From: Actinomadura physcomitrii
GTDB lineage: Bacteria; Actinomycetota; Actinomycetes; Streptosporangiales; Streptosporangiaceae
DNA length: 64,000 bases
Direction of reading: 5' to 3'
Assembly (NCBI RefSeq): GCF_008923205.2
Contig: NZ_WBMS02000030.1
Coordinates: 1 to 64,000, forward strand
Below, piece by piece: positions 25,058 through 32,430 of the stretch. A program made the position numbers and the translations under genes. The notes under the pieces were generated by a model, which saw only the letters and a list, made by a program, of their open reading frames with translations, was not told the origin of the DNA and did no database searches. How positions within the stretch are numbered: position 1 is the first letter of the stretch; each line of letters begins with the position of its first letter.

Positions 25058-25843
25058 CTAACGCCCCTCGAAGACCGGCTGCTGCTTCTTCAGGAACGCC
25101 TCGGTCGCGTTCTGGTGGTCGGCGGTCGCCGCGCACTCGTCCTGCAGCACCGCCTCGCGCTCCAGCGCCGACGCCAGGTCGTGCGCCGCCGCGTGGTCGA
25201 GCGCCCGCTTCACCGCCGCGTACGCCACGGTCGGCCCCGCCGCGAGCCGCCGCGCCAGCTCCACCGCCGCCGGGGCCAGCTCGTCCGCCGGGACGACCCG
25301 GTTGACCAGGCCGAGCTCCAGCGCCTCGGGCGCCTTCAGCGGCTCCCCGAGCAGCAGCAGCTCCGCCGCCTTCGCCCGGCCGACCAGCCGCTGCAGCGTC
25401 CACGACATGCCGCTGTCGGGCGCCAGGCCGATGCCGGTGAACGCCGTCGCGAACCGCGACTTGTCCGAGGCGACGGCCAGGTCGCAGGCGAACACCAGCG
25501 CGGCGCCCGCGCCCGCCGCTACCCCGTTCACCGCCGCGACGACCGGCTTCGCCATCCCGGCGAGCGCCAGCACGATCGGGTTGTAGTGCTTGATCACGGT
25601 GCCGTCGAGCCCCCTGCCGGCCGCCAGGTTGTCGGCGTGCTCGCGCAGGTCCTGGCCCGCGCAGAACGCCCGCCCCGCGCCGGTCAGGATCACCGCGCGC
25701 GCCGACGCGTCCGACGCCGCGCGCCGGACCGTCTCCAGCAGCGCGCCCTTCATCTCCGCCGTCAGCGAGTTCATCGCGTCCGGACGGTTGAGTGTGATTG
25801 TTCCCACACCGTCGGTCACGTCGTACAGCACGGTCTCGGACAT
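25058..25843 (-). CDS. enoyl-CoA hydratase/isomerase family protein (PaaG-like)
   Basis: A 261-residue crotonase-fold enzyme. GRAFCAGQDLREHAD and AAVNGVAAGAGAALVFACD form the oxyanion hole; TAFTGIGLAPDSGMSWTLQR carries an Asp where hydratases have Glu, as in PaaG-type isomerases and 2-(1,2-epoxyphenyl)acetyl-CoA isomerases. A classical two-Glu hydratase is therefore less likely. ATG 25843 follows GGGAGG with good spacing. It is a single-gene transcript ending in a strong hairpin; no other beta-oxidation gene is adjacent. Confidence 0.88.
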   Translation of the reverse strand: MSETVLYDVTDGVGTITLNRPDAMNSLTAEMKGALLETVRRAASDASARAVILTGAGRAFCAGQDLREHADNLAAGRGLDGTVIKHYNPIVLALAGMAKPVVAAVNGVAAGAGAALVFACDLAVASDKSRFATAFTGIGLAPDSGMSWTLQRLVGRAKAAELLLLGEPLKAPEALELGLVNRVVPADELAPAAVELARRLAAGPTVAYAAVKRALDHAAAHDLASALEREAVLQDECAATADHQNATEAFLKKQQPVFEGR

Positions 25844-26198
25844 GCGGCATCCTCCCGGTCCTGGATAGATCTTCCCCGGCAACCATCGACGAACCGGGGC
25901 GCGGCGGGCAAGTGCCGTCCCGCATCCGTGCACCCCGCGTGACCGTCCGGTGCCCCTCCGGCCCGCCCTGCCGCCCCGCTCCCGGCGTCTCCTCCCGCTC
26001 CGCTCGAACCGCGCCGGAGTGCCCCGTACGCCTGCGGTCTTCCGATCTGGAGGCTGATCGTTACCACTTCGCGCCCAGGAGACGAGATAATGGACCACTA
26101 CTGATGACGCGGATGCGACAGGCGGCCACGCGGCCAACGGTGCCCGGAGGCTCCAAACGGCCCCAAGCGGGGCCTTTAGGCAGGAAGGGGATGCACGC

Positions 26199-26366
26199 AT
26201 GGCGGCGATGAAGCCGCGGACGGGAGACGGTCCGCTCGAAGTGACCAAGGAGGGGCGCGGAATCGTCATGCGGGTCCCGCTCGAAGGCGGCGGCCGCCTT
26301 GTGGTCGAGCTCTCCGCCGACGAGGCCAAGGAACTCGGCGAGGCCCTCAAGGGCGTCGTCGGCTGA
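26199..26366 (+). CDS. DUF3117 family protein (55 aa)
   Basis: A short but very characteristic protein: MAAMKPRTGDGPLEVTKEGR, GIVMRVPLEGGGRLVVELSA and a C-terminal helix DEAKELGEALKGV. This is the strictly actinobacterial DUF3117 family, equivalent to Rv1211 in M. tuberculosis, which also lies downstream of tag. Function is unknown; the compact beta-plus-helix pattern suggests a small cytosolic binding protein. AGGAAGGGG at 26182-26190 gives an ideal ribosome binding site for ATG 26199. It is followed by a terminator, so it is expressed alone. Confidence 0.93.
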   Translation: MAAMKPRTGDGPLEVTKEGRGIVMRVPLEGGGRLVVELSADEAKELGEALKGVVG

Positions 26367-26396
26367 CGGCTCCGCCGCTCCCGGCTCTCCGGCGAA

Positions 26397-26420
26397 GGTC
26401 CCGGCGTGCTCGCCGGGACC
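26397..26420 (+). terminator. terminator after the DUF3117 gene
   Basis: Perfect 10-bp stem GGTCCCGGCG (26397-26406) with CGCCGGGACC (26411-26420), loop TGCT. Confidence 0.75.
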
Positions 26421-26479
26421 GTCGCCGTTCCCGAACACCGAAAACCCGGTAAGGCTCAGCTCAGGGGGGACCCGTCGCC

Positions 26480-28000
26480 ATGCCCATCGAGACCCGCATC
26501 CACGGCGCCGGCGGCACCGTGACCGGCACCGCGGCCGACCTCGGGGCGGAGGCGGTGGCGGTCCCCGTCCGGTCCGGCCCGGACGGCCCGGTCGCCCCGG
26601 ACGCCGAGGTCGCGAAGGGCCTGCCGTTCACCCTGGACGAGCTGCTGGCGCTGCACGGCGCCAAGGGCGAGGCCGGCGAGATCGTCGCCGCGCCCGCGCG
26701 GGTCGGCGGGCAGGTCCGCGACCTGCTGCTGTACGGCGTCGGCGAGGCGGCCCCCGCGGACCTGCGCAAGGCCGGCGCGGCCCTCGCCCGCCGCGGCCGC
26801 GGCCGCACGGCCCTCGTCGCGGGCGTCCCCTCCGGCGACCTCGCCGCCTTCGTCGAGGGCGCCCTGCTCGCCTCCTACGAGTTCCGGATCGGCGCCGCCG
26901 CGCCCAAGCGCCCGCTCGGCACCCTGGCCGTGCTGACCGAGGCCGGCCCGGAGGCGGACGCGCCCGCGATCGAGCGCGGCACCGCCCGGGCCCGCGCCAC
27001 CGCCCTCGCCCGCGACCTCGCCAACACCCCGTCCGGCGAGAAGGACCCGTCCTGGCTCGCCGCCCGCGCCGCCGAGGTCGCCCGCGACGCCGGCCTGGCC
27101 GTCCGCGTCCGGGACGAGAAGGAGCTGGTCGAGGGCGGGTTCGGCGGGCTGCTCGCGGTCGGCTCCGGCTCGGCGCGCCCGCCCCGCCTGATCGAGCTGT
27201 CCTACGATCCGCGAAGCGCCGGGGGGTCTGGGGGGTCGTCCCCCCAGAAGGAACAGGGCCCCGACGGGGCGCCCGACCGGCACATCGTGCTCGTCGGCAA
27301 GGGCATCACGTTCGACAGCGGCGGCCTGTCGCTCAAGCCGAACGACGGCATGAAGACCATGAAGACCGACATGTCGGGCGGCGGCGTCGTCATCGCCGTG
27401 ATGAGCGCGCTGCGCGACCTCGGCGTCCGCGCCCGCGTCACCGGCCTGGTCGCCGCCGCGGAGAACATGCCGTCCGGGTCGTCGATGCGGCCCGGCGACG
27501 TGATCTCCCACTTCGGCGGCAAGACCTCCGAGGTGCTGAACACCGACGCCGAGGGGCGGCTCGTCCTCGCCGACGCGCTCGCCTACGCCGACGCCGAGCT
27601 CGCCCCCGACGCCGTCGTGGACGTCGCGACCCTCACCGGCGCCGCCAAGGTCGCGCTGGGCCTGCGGTACGGCGCGCTGTTCAGCAACGACGACGCCCTC
27701 GCCGAGGCCCTCACCGCGGCCGGGGCCGCGGCGGGCGAGCCGCTGTGGCGGCTGCCGCTCGTCGACGACTACCGCAAGGCGATCGAGTCCGACGTCGCCG
27801 ACGTCGCCAACATGGGCCGCGGCGGCTTCAACGGCGGCGCCATCGCGGCGGCGCTGTTCCTGCGCGAGTTCGCCGGCGACCGCACCTGGGCCCACCTCGA
27901 CATCGCCGGCCCCGGCCGCGCCACCGCCGACGACGCCGAGATCACCCGCGGCGCCACCGGCTACGGCACCCGCCTCCTCCTCGACTACCTCACGGCCTGA
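26480..28000 (+). CDS. pepA: leucyl aminopeptidase (M17), with an in-frame hairpin-repeat insertion
   Basis: A 506-residue M17 peptidase: an N-terminal regulatory domain (to about 170) and a C-terminal catalytic domain with VGKGITFDSGGLSLKP (metal-binding Lys and Asp), MKTDMSGG, and NTDAEGRLVLAD (metal-binding Asp and Glu, catalytic Arg). It removes N-terminal residues from cytosolic peptides. Codons 248-256 (GGSGGSSPQ) are made by a 28-bp G-rich hairpin repeat at 27221-27248 that recurs outside the gene; it lengthens the loop just before the active-site strand by roughly 15 residues without breaking the frame. ATG 26480 follows AGGGGGG. It ends one base before a long inverted repeat. Confidence 0.93.
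   Translation: MPIETRIHGAGGTVTGTAADLGAEAVAVPVRSGPDGPVAPDAEVAKGLPFTLDELLALHGAKGEAGEIVAAPARVGGQVRDLLLYGVGEAAPADLRKAGAALARRGRGRTALVAGVPSGDLAAFVEGALLASYEFRIGAAAPKRPLGTLAVLTEAGPEADAPAIERGTARARATALARDLANTPSGEKDPSWLAARAAEVARDAGLAVRVRDEKELVEGGFGGLLAVGSGSARPPRLIELSYDPRSAGGSGGSSPQKEQGPDGAPDRHIVLVGKGITFDSGGLSLKPNDGMKTMKTDMSGGGVVIAVMSALRDLGVRARVTGLVAAAENMPSGSSMRPGDVISHFGGKTSEVLNTDAEGRLVLADALAYADAELAPDAVVDVATLTGAAKVALGLRYGALFSNDDALAEALTAAGAAAGEPLWRLPLVDDYRKAIESDVADVANMGRGGFNGGAIAAALFLREFAGDRTWAHLDIAGPGRATADDAEITRGATGYGTRLLLDYLTA
27221..27248 (+). repeat. G-rich hairpin repeat, copy 1 (inside pepA)
   Basis: A 28-bp unit: six G, TCT, six G, TCGT, six C, AGA. TCTGGGGGG (27227-27235) pairs with CCCCCCAGA (27240-27248) around loop TCGT. 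The same 28 bases occur inverted at 28699-28726, with a diverged copy at 30499-30528 and a half copy at 52364-52378. Confidence 0.85.
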
Positions 28001-28001
28001 C

Positions 28002-28069
28002 CCCGTTGACTTGTGGCGTGTCGTGGTTATGAGGCGCGCTATAACCACGACACGCCACAAGTCAACGGG
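28002..28069. repeat. 29-bp perfect inverted repeat between convergent genes
   Basis: Arms 28002-28030 and 28041-28069 are exact reverse complements over 29 bp, with the 10-nt spacer GAGGCGCGCT. The arm contains GTTGACTTGTGGCGTGTCG and is less GC-rich than usual terminators here. It lies directly after the pepA stop and contains the last codons and stop (28062-28064) of the convergent gene, so it can act as a bidirectional terminator. Length and perfection are unusual and would also fit a small mobile or protein-bound element. Confidence 0.85.
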
Positions 28070-28685
28070 TGCGGCGGTCGATGACGGGGACGCGGCGGCG
28101 GCGCCGGGCCTCCTTGACGATCTTGGGGAGCTTCGCGTCCCAGCCGGGGCCGACCGCGAAGCACCACGGCACCGCCGCCGCCGTCGCCGGGACGTCCCGC
28201 ATCGTCAGCGCCACCAGGACCGGCCGGTCGGACGTGCGGGCCATCTCCGCCAGCTCCGGCGTCGGCAGGAACACCACGTAGTCCTGCTCGCCGCGGCGGG
28301 TGCCGGGGACGCCGCGGCGCAGCGCCGTGATCGCCGCCACCTCGTCCCACGGCAGGACCCGCCCGGACCGGCGCGGCAGCGGCCAGCGCGCCGGCCGCCG
28401 CACCCCCGAGACGTCCAGCTCCAGCACGGGGCGGCGCGCCAGCAGGCCGCCGAGCGAGGTGGCCAGACCCGCCCCGAACAGCAGGAAACCGGCGACGCCG
28501 AGCACCATGAACGCGACGCTGCCGACGCCCGCGCCGCGGATCACCCCGCCCGCGACGAACCCGATCGACGCCACGAACAGGATCACGAACGCGGCGAGCC
28601 GCCACACCGCCCGCCACGTCACCCGGTCCCGCACCGCGAACACCTCCGCCGGCACGTCCGGCCCGGCGTCCCGCCCGCCCTCCAC
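28062..28685 (-). CDS. two-helix membrane protein of unknown function
   Basis: A 207-residue protein with two adjacent membrane helices near the N-terminus (LAAFVILFVASIGFVAGGVI; FMVLGVAGFLLFGAGLA) followed by a cytoplasmic beta-rich domain (RRPVLELDVSGVRRP, RVLPWDEVAAITALRRG) reminiscent of bacterial PH-like domains, and a basic C-terminus. I do not recognise a named family. GTG 28685 is chosen because GAGGAGG sits 8 nt upstream; this site directly abuts hairpin-repeat copy 2. The final codons lie inside the 29-bp inverted repeat. Confidence 0.7.
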   Translation of the reverse strand: MEGGRDAGPDVPAEVFAVRDRVTWRAVWRLAAFVILFVASIGFVAGGVIRGAGVGSVAFMVLGVAGFLLFGAGLATSLGGLLARRPVLELDVSGVRRPARWPLPRRSGRVLPWDEVAAITALRRGVPGTRRGEQDYVVFLPTPELAEMARTSDRPVLVALTMRDVPATAAAVPWCFAVGPGWDAKLPKIVKEARRRRRVPVIDRRTR

Positions 28686-28698
28686 GATCAGCGCCTCC

Positions 28699-28726
28699 TC
28701 TGGGGGGACGACCCCCCAGACCCCCC
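28699..28726 (-). repeat. G-rich hairpin repeat, copy 2
   Basis: Identical over 28 bp to copy 1 in pepA but in the opposite orientation, so it reads along the strand of the membrane-protein gene at 28685. It ends next to that gene's GAGGAGG ribosome binding site, placing a stable hairpin in the 5' leader. Confidence 0.85.
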
Positions 28727-28783
28727 GGAAGAGCCGACTGACCGGCGACCTCCGTTCCGCTGGCGCTCCACTCCGGTCACCGG

Positions 28784-29386
28784 TCAGTCGCGCTTCACCG
28801 CGCACAGGAGGCCGTCGCCCACCGGGACCAGCAGCGGGACGAGGCGCTCGTCCTCGCGGACCGCTCGGTGCACCTCGCGGATCGCCTCGGTCTCGGGGTC
28901 GCGGACGTCGGGGTCGGCGACGCGGTCGTGCCACAGCGCGTTGTCGAACGCGACGACGCCGCCCGGCCGCAGCAGCCGCAGCGCCGCCGCCAGGTACTCG
29001 GGGTACTCGTGCTTCGCCGCGTCGCAGAACACCATGTCGTAGGCGCCGTCGGTGAGCCGCGGCAGCACCTCCAGCGCCGGGCCGATGATCATCCGGGTGC
29101 GGAACGCGGACAGCCCCGCCTCGCGGTAGGCGAGCTTCGCCAGCCGCTGGTGCTCGGGCTCGATGTCGACGCTGGTCAGCACCGCGTCCTTCGGCATCCC
29201 GCGCATCAGGTACACGCCGGACACCCCGCAGCCCGAGCCGACCTCCACGACCGTCCGGGCGCCCAGCAGCGACGCCAGGAAGCGCAGCGCGGCGCCGCCC
29301 GCCGGGCCGATCGGGGTCGCGCCGATCTCGTGGCCGCGCCGCCGGGCCTCCAGCAGCGGCTCGTCTTCGGGGAGGAAATCCTCCAC
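28784..29386 (-). CDS. O-methyltransferase (class I SAM-dependent), probably with a longer N-terminus
   Basis: A CmcI/COMT-like methyltransferase: VVEVGSGCGVSGVYLMRGM (SAM motif I), VLTSVDIEPEH (acidic ribose ligand), MVFCDAAKHEYPEYLAAAL and GGVVAFDNALWHDR with metal-binding Asp/Asn residues. By locus it equals Rv1220c beside sigE. GTG 29386 gives 200 residues but has no ribosome binding site, and homology-like sequence (IQATRAYVEDF) continues upstream. The only good site, GAGGAGG at 29422-29428, is 5 nt before an ATC at 29414-29416; no ATG, GTG or TTG is in frame there. Divergent from sigE. Confidence 0.88.
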   Translation of the reverse strand: MEDFLPEDEPLLEARRRGHEIGATPIGPAGGAALRFLASLLGARTVVEVGSGCGVSGVYLMRGMPKDAVLTSVDIEPEHQRLAKLAYREAGLSAFRTRMIIGPALEVLPRLTDGAYDMVFCDAAKHEYPEYLAAALRLLRPGGVVAFDNALWHDRVADPDVRDPETEAIREVHRAVREDERLVPLLVPVGDGLLCAVKRD

Positions 29387-29475
29387 GTAGGCCCGGGTGG
29401 CCTGAATGGCGTCGATGGCTGCCTCCTCGCGGGACCCCCGCCTGGCTCATGCTGGAAAGACCATATCGCTGACCG

Positions 29476-29502
29476 GGAACCATCCGGAGTTCCAGCGCGT
29501 TG
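29476..29502 (+). promoter_or_regulatory. candidate ECF-sigma promoter of the sigE operon
   Basis: GGAACC at 29476-29481 and CGTTG at 29498-29502 give GGAAC-N18-GTT, the spacing of mycobacterial and streptomycete ECF promoters recognised by SigE/SigH-like factors. It lies about 140 bp upstream of the sigE ATG, so SigE probably activates its own operon under envelope stress. Confidence 0.6.
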
Positions 29503-29639
29503 CAAAGGACGTAAGCATCCGCCGTCCGGTGGGTGGAACGACGAGCACCGAACCGGTCCAGAACCGCCCCAGCCCAGGCGAGACCGTGCCGTTCCAAGGC
29601 GAAGAGTCTTGGCTCACCAGAGAGGAACAGCCCGGCACC

Positions 29640-30404
29640 ATGGGAGTCGCAGCACTGAGTTTTAGAGGCGCTGTGGGGGTCGGCCCCAGGCAGGGGCTGG
29701 GAAGCGCCGCGCGTGAGAACGCCCCCGAGGCCGAGTGGGCGCCGCCGTCCTGGGACGAGGTCGTCCGCGAGCACTCCGCGCGCGTGTACCGGCTCGCCTA
29801 CCGGCTGACCGGCAACCAGCACGACGCGGAGGACCTCACGCAGGAGGTCTTCGTCCGCGTGTTCCGCTCGTTGTCGAACTACACGCCCGGCACGTTCGAG
29901 GGCTGGCTGCACCGGATCACCACGAACCTGTTCCTCGACATGGCGCGGCGCCGCCAGCGCATCCGCTTCGAAGGACTCGCCGACGACGCCGCCGAGCGGC
30001 TGCAGGGCCGCGAGCCCACACCCGCGCAGGCGTTCGACGACACCAACTTCGACGCCGACGTCCAGGCGGCGCTGGACGCGCTGGCCCCCGAGTACCGCGC
30101 GGCCGTCGTGCTGTGCGACATCGAGGGCCTGTCCTACGAGGAGATCTCCGCCACCCTGGGCGTCAAGCTCGGCACGGTGCGCAGCCGCATCCACCGGGGG
30201 CGCGCGCAGCTGCGGGCCGCGCTGGAGCACCGGGCGCCGACCCGGCGCCGGCCCGGGACCCGCAACGAGTGGCAGGCCGCCGAAGCGGTCGCCGCGGGGG
30301 AGCGGGCCGAAACCGAGATCGCCGGCACCGGTAGCGTGCGGGCGGCCGGCGTCGCCGAGCCGGACGCGCCGCGCGAGGCACGGCCGCAACCGGAGGGCGT
30401 GTAG
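29640..30404 (+). CDS. sigE: ECF RNA polymerase sigma factor SigE
   Basis: A 254-residue ECF sigma factor. Region 2 reads VYRLAYRLTGNQHDAEDLTQ and FEGWLHRITTNLFLDMARRR; region 4 reads LSYEEISATLGVKLGTVRSR with its HTH. These blocks closely match M. tuberculosis SigE, and the gene order (methyltransferase divergent, then anti-sigma, htrA, tatB) is the same. It directs the envelope-stress response. ATG 29640 is used with a rather distant GAGAGG; the frame is open further upstream. A C-terminal extension of about 50 residues after region 4 (from APTRRRPG) is rich in Ala, Glu and Arg. Confidence 0.95.
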   Translation: MGVAALSFRGAVGVGPRQGLGSAARENAPEAEWAPPSWDEVVREHSARVYRLAYRLTGNQHDAEDLTQEVFVRVFRSLSNYTPGTFEGWLHRITTNLFLDMARRRQRIRFEGLADDAAERLQGREPTPAQAFDDTNFDADVQAALDALAPEYRAAVVLCDIEGLSYEEISATLGVKLGTVRSRIHRGRAQLRAALEHRAPTRRRPGTRNEWQAAEAVAAGERAETEIAGTGSVRAAGVAEPDAPREARPQPEGV

Positions 30405-30498
30405 CGACCGCGCGCGTGGCAGCGGGGCCGCGCGCGGAGAGAACGGAACGAACAGGGGCGTCATGACCAGGCGTAGCAAGGGCATCCATCCCGGGGCC

Positions 30499-30528
30499 GG
30501 GGGGCGCGGGGGGTCGTCCCCGCGTGAG
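30499..30528 (+). repeat. G-rich hairpin repeat, diverged copy 3
   Basis: GGGGGGCGCGGGGGGTCGTC followed by CCCGCGTGA resembles copies 1 and 2, with compensatory-looking changes: CGCGGGG pairs with CCCCGCG around TCGT. It occupies the sigE to anti-sigma gap and ends at the TGAGGAGG ribosome binding site of the anti-sigma gene, the same placement as copy 2. Confidence 0.65.
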
Positions 30529-30536
30529 GAGGCCGT

Positions 30537-31133
30537 GTGAGCTGCCTGGGTGAGCGCCTGACCGCTCTGATCGACGACGAGCTGGACCCCGCCGAGCGCG
30601 ACCGGGTCCTCGCCCACCTGGCGGGCTGCGCCGCCTGCCGGGCCGAGGCCGACGAGCTGCGCCGGGTCAAGGGGCGGCTGCGCGGCCTGAACGCGGTCCC
30701 CGCCTCCGACGGCGCCGACGACCTGCCGTCCGGCGACTTCCTGAACCGCCTGCGCTCCATGGGCGCCGCGCCCGTCCCGCCGGAGCCGCCCGCGACCACC
30801 CAGCCGATGCGTCCCGCCTCCCGGCCGCTGCGATCATCGGCCCGTCCCGCCCGGACGGCCGCGCCGTCCGCCCGCCCCCGCGACAACCGGCCGGGCGCCC
30901 GCGCCGCCGGCCTGACCCGGCACCGCCGCCGCTACCTGGTGGTCGGCGCCGCCACCCTGTTCATCGGGCTCGGCACCGCCTCCTACGTGGTCGGCGGCCG
31001 CCAGCACGCGCCGGCCGTGACCCCCGCCTTCGACCGGTTCGCCGTCGAGCACGCGCTGACCACCGGCGACGCGCCCGTCACCGACCCGCTGACCGACCCG
31101 GCGAACCAGATCAAGACCGCCCCCGGGCCGTGA
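30537..31133 (+). CDS. rseA: zinc-binding anti-sigma factor for SigE (RseA-like)
   Basis: A 198-residue protein with an N-terminal ZAS domain, LTALIDDELDPAERDRVLAH followed by HLAGCAACRAE (H-x3-C-x2-C zinc motif), a Pro/Ala/Arg-rich linker, one membrane helix near residues 133-152 (YLVVGAATLFIGLGTASYVV) and a 45-residue extracytoplasmic tail. It would hold SigE at the membrane until released by redox change or proteolysis. Unlike the soluble-looking mycobacterial RseA it is membrane-spanning, which fits an RseB-like partner encoded next. GTG 30537 follows GAGGAGG. Its stop overlaps the next start (GTGA). Confidence 0.88.
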   Translation: MSCLGERLTALIDDELDPAERDRVLAHLAGCAACRAEADELRRVKGRLRGLNAVPASDGADDLPSGDFLNRLRSMGAAPVPPEPPATTQPMRPASRPLRSSARPARTAAPSARPRDNRPGARAAGLTRHRRRYLVVGAATLFIGLGTASYVVGGRQHAPAVTPAFDRFAVEHALTTGDAPVTDPLTDPANQIKTAPGP

Positions 31134-32287
31134 CCGGGACGCCCTCGACGGCCTGCCACCGCCGGGGACGGCGCCGCATCCTGATCGCCGGCGGCCTCGC
31201 CGGCGCGGTGGCGCTCGCCTGGGGGCTGTCCGGAGACCCGGGCGCCGCGCGCCGCGCCCGCAGCGACCCCGGCGCCGTCGGCCTGCTGCGCTCCGCCGCC
31301 GACGCCGCCCGCCGCGTCCCCTACCAGGGGCGCCGCTTCCTGACGACCTGGAAGGGCGGCCGGTCCGCCACCTCCCGCGTCACCGCCGTGCACACGCCCG
31401 GCGACGGCGTCCGGTACACCTCGGCGGCGGGCTCGGAGGGCTACCTTCCCGACGCGTCCGCCGGCGACGCCACCGCGTTCACCAAGCGCACGCTCGACCT
31501 GCTGACCCGCAACTACACCGTCGTACGCAAGCGCGACGCGTCCATCCTCGGCCGCCGCGCCTGCGTGGTGGAGGCGCGCCGGCAGGACGGCACGATCGCG
31601 GGCCGGTTCTGGCTGGACGCCGAGACCGGCCTGATGCTGCACCGCGAGCTGATCGACGCGACGGGCCATCCGGTGGTCACCAGCGGCTTCACCGAGATCA
31701 GCTTCACCCTCCCGGCCCAGGGCGGCGCCGCGCCGCGCCCCGGCCGCACCCGCGGCTCGTCCGTGGACGCCCCCGCCGTCACCGAGGCCCCGGCCGGAAC
31801 CGAGCCGGAGAGCCCGACCAGCGCGAACGCCGCGCCCAACAGCTCCGCCACCTCGATCCTCGAGGTGCCGCTCGACGCCCGCGCCCTCGACGGCCTGAAG
31901 CGCCGCGGCTGGCCCGTCCCCGACCGGATGCCCGGCCACCTCACCCTCTACGACGCGCGCCGCGAGGCCGGTGGCGCGGTGCACCTCAGCTACTCCGACG
32001 GGCTGGCCTCGGTGTCGGTGTTCGTCCAGCGCGGCACCCTCGACACCGGCGCGCTGACCGGCTGGAAGAAGGCCGTCCGGCACGGCCGCACCGTGTTCTG
32101 CCGCGAGTCGCTGCGCCGCTGGGCCGTCGCCGCGGCCGACGGCTACGTGTACACCGTCGTGACGGACGCGCCGCAGAGCACGGCGGAGGCGGTCGCGTTC
32201 GAGCTGCCGCGCCATCCCGACCCGTTCTGGACGCGGCTGGCGCGCGGCGCGCGGCGGCTGGCCTCGGCCGCCGACCCGTTCAACTGA
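31130..32287 (+). CDS. MucB/RseB-like envelope-stress regulator
   Basis: A 385-residue secreted or membrane-anchored protein: basic N-terminus plus hydrophobic segment (ILIAGGLAGAVALAWGL), then a MucB/RseB N-terminal-like domain (VPYQGRRFLTTWKGG, AVHTPGDGVRYTS, RRACVVEARRQDG, GRFWLDAETGLMLHRELID) with the LolA/LppX-type fold, a Pro/Ala linker and a C-terminal domain (HLSYSDGLASVSVFVQ). In proteobacteria RseB binds the anti-sigma factor and senses envelope lipids. Coupling by a GTGA overlap to the anti-sigma gene supports the same role here. The family assignment is by pattern and position. Confidence 0.8.
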   Translation: MTGTPSTACHRRGRRRILIAGGLAGAVALAWGLSGDPGAARRARSDPGAVGLLRSAADAARRVPYQGRRFLTTWKGGRSATSRVTAVHTPGDGVRYTSAAGSEGYLPDASAGDATAFTKRTLDLLTRNYTVVRKRDASILGRRACVVEARRQDGTIAGRFWLDAETGLMLHRELIDATGHPVVTSGFTEISFTLPAQGGAAPRPGRTRGSSVDAPAVTEAPAGTEPESPTSANAAPNSSATSILEVPLDARALDGLKRRGWPVPDRMPGHLTLYDARREAGGAVHLSYSDGLASVSVFVQRGTLDTGALTGWKKAVRHGRTVFCRESLRRWAVAAADGYVYTVVTDAPQSTAEAVAFELPRHPDPFWTRLARGARRLASAADPFN

Positions 32288-32430
32288 CCCGAACCGGGGA
32301 ACGCCCAAGTCCGTCCAAACCGGGAGGACCCGAGAGGCGCCGCGGGCGGCATCTGCCTTACGCTCGCCACATGCCCAGCGCGGCACGATGAGCACGGATG
32401 ACGAGACCATGCTCGGTAGGAGAGATGGGG

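Noticed and set aside
26159..26174. small GGCCCC/GGGGCC hairpin before the DUF3117 gene
   Set aside because: Only 6 bp and 8 bases before the ribosome binding site; too weak to call a riboswitch or terminator.
26456..28060. 534-residue reverse frame across pepA
   Set aside because: Antisense shadow of a clear M17 peptidase; composition is Gly/Ala/Arg-rich without motifs. Similar long shadows at 10725-12323, 17484-19652, 21758-24340 and 40518-42119 were left out for the same reason.
29406..29639. N-terminal extension of the sigE frame
   Set aside because: The frame is open to 29406 but contains the ECF-type promoter and lacks conserved sequence; ATG 29640 is kept.
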